Of a DNA stretch of 25,765 bases, positions 23,283 to 25,765 are shown piece after piece. Positions within the stretch are counted from its first letter, which is position 1; each line of letters begins with the position of its first letter. Both the position numbers and the translations under genes were made by a program. Under the pieces are notes generated by a model. That model had not been told where the DNA came from. It saw only the letters and a list, made by a program, of their open reading frames with translations, and did no database searches. Origin of the DNA: an uncultured Prevotella sp. (GTDB taxonomy: Bacteria > Bacteroidota > Bacteroidia > Bacteroidales > Bacteroidaceae); assembly GCA_900553285.1 (NCBI GenBank), contig USCX01000010.1:1-25765 (forward strand), in the 5' to 3' direction.

Positions 23283-24284
23283 TTACTTGATGTTCGGGTT
23301 GATGTTGTTCCATTCCGATACGGGAGGCAATACGCCGAGCTCGATCACTTCATCACGCAGCTCGCACAGGTGCTTGTAGCTCTTGTCAAGCGCAGCCTGC
23401 TCTTCCGGCGTGCCGCTCAACGTCAGGCAGTGGCAGCCGTCTGCGGTGATCGATGTTTCCCACGCCATCATGATGTGGTCATACTTGTCGTTCGAAATGT
23501 ACGTACCGGCAGGCCAGCGGAAGGCTTTTCCTCCCATTGCAGCGCCAATCATCTCGATAGAGACATATGCGGGGCTTTGGAACGACGAACGGCCGCGCAG
23601 GTTGATGATATTGGCACCGCCCTTGATGACTTTCTGCTGGATTTCAGCCCACTGTTCTTTCGTGAGGGCGTCCGTGCCGATAATATCGAGCAAAGGCTTG
23701 CCGTTCACTTTTGCCGTTGAGGCGTATACGGCCATCTGCTCTCCGTGACCGCCATAGGTACGGCAGTTTTCCACACAGTCAAGGGATACGCCAAAGTGCT
23801 TGGCCAATTCGCTGCGAAGACGCGTGGAGTCGAGCGCGGCCAGCGTGGTCACCTGCGAAGGTTTCAGGCCGGAATACAGAAGGGTGATTAAGCCCGTGAT
23901 ATCAGCCGGATTGAAGATTACCACGATGTGTTTCACGTCAGGGCAATACTGTTTCACGTTCTTGCCGAACTCTTCGGCGATGGCCGCATTACCTTTGAGC
24001 AAATCCTCACGGGTCATACCTGCCTTACGGGCAGCACCACCTGAATTGACGATATACTTGGCACCCGTAAGAGCTTCTTTGATGTCGGTCGTATAGGTGA
24101 CGTTCACGCCTTCAAAACCGCAGTGATACATTTCCTCTGCGACACCTTCCAGGCCCGGTCCGTACGGATCATACAGACAGATGTTAGGCGTCAGGCCCAT
24201 CATGATAGCCGTTTGGGCCATGTTGGAACCAATCATGCCGGCAGCGCCGACGATGGTAAGCTTGTCATTTGTTACAAAATTCAT
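23283..24284 (-). CDS. mdh: Malate dehydrogenase
   Basis: The 333-residue NAD-linked enzyme interconverts malate and oxaloacetate. In fermentative Bacteroidales it runs reductively towards fumarate and succinate. The nucleotide loop GAAGMIG (13-19) and the acidic D39 after the second strand indicate NAD. The substrate arginines are R86 (AARKAGMTR), R92 and R155 (DSTRLRSEL), and the catalytic pair is Asp in the LDSTR region with H180 in YGGHGEQM. The length and motifs match the Bacteroidota-type MDH. It is a single-gene unit with its own predicted promoter and terminator. Confidence 0.95.
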   Translation of the reverse strand: MNFVTNDKLTIVGAAGMIGSNMAQTAIMMGLTPNICLYDPYGPGLEGVAEEMYHCGFEGVNVTYTTDIKEALTGAKYIVNSGGAARKAGMTREDLLKGNAAIAEEFGKNVKQYCPDVKHIVVIFNPADITGLITLLYSGLKPSQVTTLAALDSTRLRSELAKHFGVSLDCVENCRTYGGHGEQMAVYASTAKVNGKPLLDIIGTDALTKEQWAEIQQKVIKGGANIINLRGRSSFQSPAYVSIEMIGAAMGGKAFRWPAGTYISNDKYDHIMMAWETSITADGCHCLTLSGTPEEQAALDKSYKHLCELRDEVIELGVLPPVSEWNNINPNIK

Positions 24285-24328
24285 AATGATGCTATTTATG
24301 AGTAGTACGTTCTATTCCTTTACCGCCA

Positions 24329-24336
24329 CAAAATTA
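24329..24336 (-). promoter_or_regulatory. Predicted -7 box of mdh
   Basis: On the minus strand TAATTTTG (24336-24329) fits TAnnTTTG and lies 45 bases upstream of the mdh start. No clear -33 element is seen at the usual distance. Confidence 0.5.
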
Positions 24337-24448
24337 ATCAAAATAACAGCGACGGCGTTAGACAACAGCCACAAAATAAGCAGGACCGGGCTTTTTTTGA
24401 TATAATTTAACGACGGGGCGCAGCCTTCCTACGCTCACACGAAAAGCT

Positions 24449-24511
24449 GTCACTGCGACGGTTTTCCGTATCAGCGCGACAGAACTTTCTGACGCAGCGA
24501 ACGTTTTCGCA
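24449..24511. repeat. 21-bp phased repeat array E (mdh-ansA gap)
   Basis: Three adjacent units: GTCACTGCGACGGTTTTCC from 24449, ATCAGCGCGACAGAACTTT from 24470 and GACGCAGCGAACGTTTTCG from 24491. The first is the closest match to the family consensus in the window. CTGTC/GACGG around it can pair weakly. Confidence 0.65.
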
Positions 24512-24694
24512 CGCGCCCCGGGCGCCGGACGGCATGAGGGGAGGCCACACCCCGGGAAAGCGCGGCGCGGCTTTCCGGCCTTCCCCGGACGGAACCCGAC
24601 AGGATTCTCCATCCCTGTCGCAAGAAAACAGAATACGGCCCGGCCGAGCCGACAGAAAAACGGGTTTTCCTGCGGTTCTCCGCCCGCCTTTCCG

Positions 24695-24702
24695 TATCTT
24701 TG
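24695..24702 (+). promoter_or_regulatory. Upstream copy of the ansA -7 box
   Basis: TATCTTTG matches TAnnTTTG and is identical to the proximal box 86 bp downstream. If active it would give an ansA mRNA with a leader of about 85 bases that contains the 15-bp hairpin at 24731-24764. Confidence 0.5.
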
Positions 24703-24730
24703 TTTCACGAATATAGGATGCGGCTCGGGT

Positions 24731-24764
24731 GAGCCGTCAGAAAAACGTTTTTTTCTGACGGCTC
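24731..24764. repeat. 15-bp perfect hairpin in the ansA promoter region
   Basis: GAGCCGTCAGAAAAA (24731-24745) is exactly complementary to 24750-24764, with a 4-base CGTT loop. It ends 16 bases before the proximal -7 box, so it overlaps where the -33 element should be. The first copy of the duplication keeps only a degenerate version. Confidence 0.8.
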
Positions 24765-24780
24765 TCCGCTCGCCTTTCCG

Positions 24781-24788
24781 TATCTTTG
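24781..24788 (+). promoter_or_regulatory. Proximal -7 box of ansA
   Basis: TATCTTTG is an exact TAnnTTTG match only 5 bases before the ATG at 24794. Initiation at the normal distance would fall on or next to the start codon, giving a leaderless or nearly leaderless mRNA. Confidence 0.6.
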
Positions 24789-24793
24789 TAGGC

Positions 24794-25765
24794 ATGAACC
24801 ACAAAATCAACACTCCGTCCATACTCATTATATATACAGGAGGAACCATCGGGATGATGGAAAACCCCGAAACCGGGGCACTTGAAAATTTCGATTGGGA
24901 ACAACTGAGGCGCTACGTGCCCGAGCTGAAACGCTTCGACTTCCGCATCGACACGCAATCGTTCGACCCTCCCATCGACTCGAGCGACATGAAACCGCAC
25001 GACTGGCAAAAAATCGTCCACATCATCGAAGACCACTATGACAGCTACGATGGCTTCGTCGTCCTCCACGGAACAGACACCATGGCGTACACGGCATCGG
25101 CCCTGAGTTTCATGCTCGAAAACCTGTCGAAGCCCGTCATCTTTACGGGGTCGCAACTGCCTATCGGCCAGCTGCGTACCGACGGGAAAGAGAACCTGCT
25201 GACCGCCATCGAGATAGCTGCCGCACGCGACGAGAGCGGACTTCCCATGGTGCCCGAAGTCTGTCTCTTTTTTGAAAACAAACTACTCCGCGGCAACCGC
25301 ACCACTAAAATCAATGCGGAGGGTTTCAACGCTTTCCGTTCCTATAACTTTCCGCCCCTGGCGACCGCCGGCATACACATCCGCTACGAACGCCAGCTCA
25401 TTCGCAGGCCCGACCCCGGCCGGCCGTTCAAGCCTCACTACCTCCTCGACACGAATGTGCTCATCCTCACCCTCTTTCCAGGCATCCGCCGTGACTACGT
25501 GGAGCACGTGCTGCAGGTCAAAGGACTGAAAGGCCTGATACTGAAAACCTACGGAGCGGGAAATGCCCCCCAAGAGCCGTGGCTCATCAACCAACTGCGG
25601 GCCCTGCGCGAACAAGGCGTCATTCTGGTCAACATCACGCAGTGTTCGCTCGGCACAGTAGAGATGCGCCGCTACGGCACAGGGCTCCAACTGCTGGAAG
25701 CCGGCGTCATCAACGGTTTCGACAGCACGCTCGAAAGCATGGTGACGAAACTGATGTGCCTGCTC
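24794..25765 (+). CDS. ansA: Type I L-asparaginase (3' end outside window)
   Basis: The reading frame is open for 324 codons to the window edge without a stop. The enzyme hydrolyses asparagine to aspartate and ammonia. The catalytic motifs are YTGGTIGM (14-21), with T15 the expected nucleophile, and VVLHGTDTMAYTASAL, with T94-D95 in the second active-site triad. Further family stretches are PVIFTGSQLPIGQLRTDGKENL, LRGNRTTKI and LKTYGAGNAP. No signal peptide is present, so it is the cytosolic type I enzyme, not the periplasmic type II. The start follows from the position of the TGGTIG strand near the N-terminus. Family length is about 340-350 residues, so little is missing. Confidence 0.95.
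   Translation, partial: MNHKINTPSILIIYTGGTIGMMENPETGALENFDWEQLRRYVPELKRFDFRIDTQSFDPPIDSSDMKPHDWQKIVHIIEDHYDSYDGFVVLHGTDTMAYTASALSFMLENLSKPVIFTGSQLPIGQLRTDGKENLLTAIEIAAARDESGLPMVPEVCLFFENKLLRGNRTTKINAEGFNAFRSYNFPPLATAGIHIRYERQLIRRPDPGRPFKPHYLLDTNVLILTLFPGIRRDYVEHVLQVKGLKGLILKTYGAGNAPQEPWLINQLRALREQGVILVNITQCSLGTVEMRRYGTGLQLLEAGVINGFDSTLESMVTKLMCLL

Larger units (their letters stand above)
24646..24789 (+). repeat. Tandem ~58-bp promoter-containing duplication upstream of ansA
   Basis: Two copies, 24646-24703 and 24731-24789, are separated by 27 bases. Both run from GAGCCG(A/T)CAGAAAAACG through a T-run to TCTCCGC(C/T)CGCCTTTCC and end in the -7 box TATCTTTGT. By eye they differ at only a handful of positions. 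The left half of the second copy is a perfect inverted repeat. Confidence 0.85.
24285..24793. other. Divergent intergenic region mdh / ansA
   Basis: This 509-bp stretch between divergent genes contains the mdh promoter, a repeat array (24449-24511), a GC-rich stretch (about 24510-24600) and a duplicated segment carrying the ansA promoter (24646-24789). No gene is supported. The frame of ansA happens to stay open back to a TGA at 24398-24400, but without an ATG. Confidence 0.6.

Noticed and set aside
2955..24511. Uniform strand orientation of all seven arrays
   Set aside because: Most cores read ACTGCGAC on plus, but the core is nearly palindromic and units at 3081, 8112 and 10584 read in reverse, so orientation cannot be assigned reliably.
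24401..24793. In-frame N-terminal extension of ansA through the intergenic region
   Set aside because: The frame is open back to a stop at 24398, but there is no ATG before 24794, the sequence crosses repeats and a promoter, and type I asparaginases begin just before the TGGTIG strand.

Overview
The window reads as a chromosomal segment from a Bacteroidales bacterium (phylum Bacteroidota). The evidence is the gene set (a lone dnaK, rplY-pth-hslR, a Bacteroidota-type outer membrane protein with a YSRYGFG N-terminus, an LptC-like lipoprotein, ilvD-ilvB-ilvN-acyl-ACP thioesterase-ilvC) and repeated -7 boxes of the Bacteroidota form TAnnTTTG. No rRNA or tRNA gene and no CRISPR array was seen. I would not name a genus. 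Most of the window looks like ordinary GC-rich core genome. The first ~800 bases are clearly more AT-rich.

Layout. 1-820: the edge of a mobile element on the minus strand, with a helix-turn-helix protein overlapping by ATGA the start of a tyrosine integrase that runs off the left end. 821-2810: dnaK (minus) and its terminator. 3234-5461: rplY, pth, hslR and a flavin reductase-like gene, tightly packed on plus. 5467-10452: coaX, an outer membrane protein and an lptC-like gene in an overlapping run, then a membrane-anchored SurA/PpiD-type chaperone with its own promoter, so a cell-envelope block. 10720-15143: a complete phosphate uptake operon, pstS-pstC-pstA-pstB-phoU. 15723-16745: a stand-alone tyrosine recombinase. 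16860-23006: the branched-chain amino acid operon on minus. 23283-24284: mdh (minus). 24794 to the end: a type I asparaginase (plus, incomplete).

The most interesting signal lies between the genes. Seven intergenic stretches (upstream of dnaK, after lptC, before pstS, two before the recombinase, between ilvD and ilvB, and between mdh and ansA) hold short arrays of a degenerate 21-bp unit. Its core is close to GTCACTGCGACNGTTTT, and successive cores in an array are 21 bp apart. The core is nearly palindromic (GTC-N5-GAC) and the period equals two DNA turns, so it looks like arrays of dyad sites on one face of the helix, although a decayed repeat family is also possible. In the ilvD-ilvB gap the units form two hairpins with different stems and the same AGGGC loop. 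Other points of note are a PstS-like lobe inserted in the outer loop of PstC, a duplicated promoter segment in front of ansA that predicts a leaderless mRNA, and a perfect 12-bp inverted repeat inside pth.
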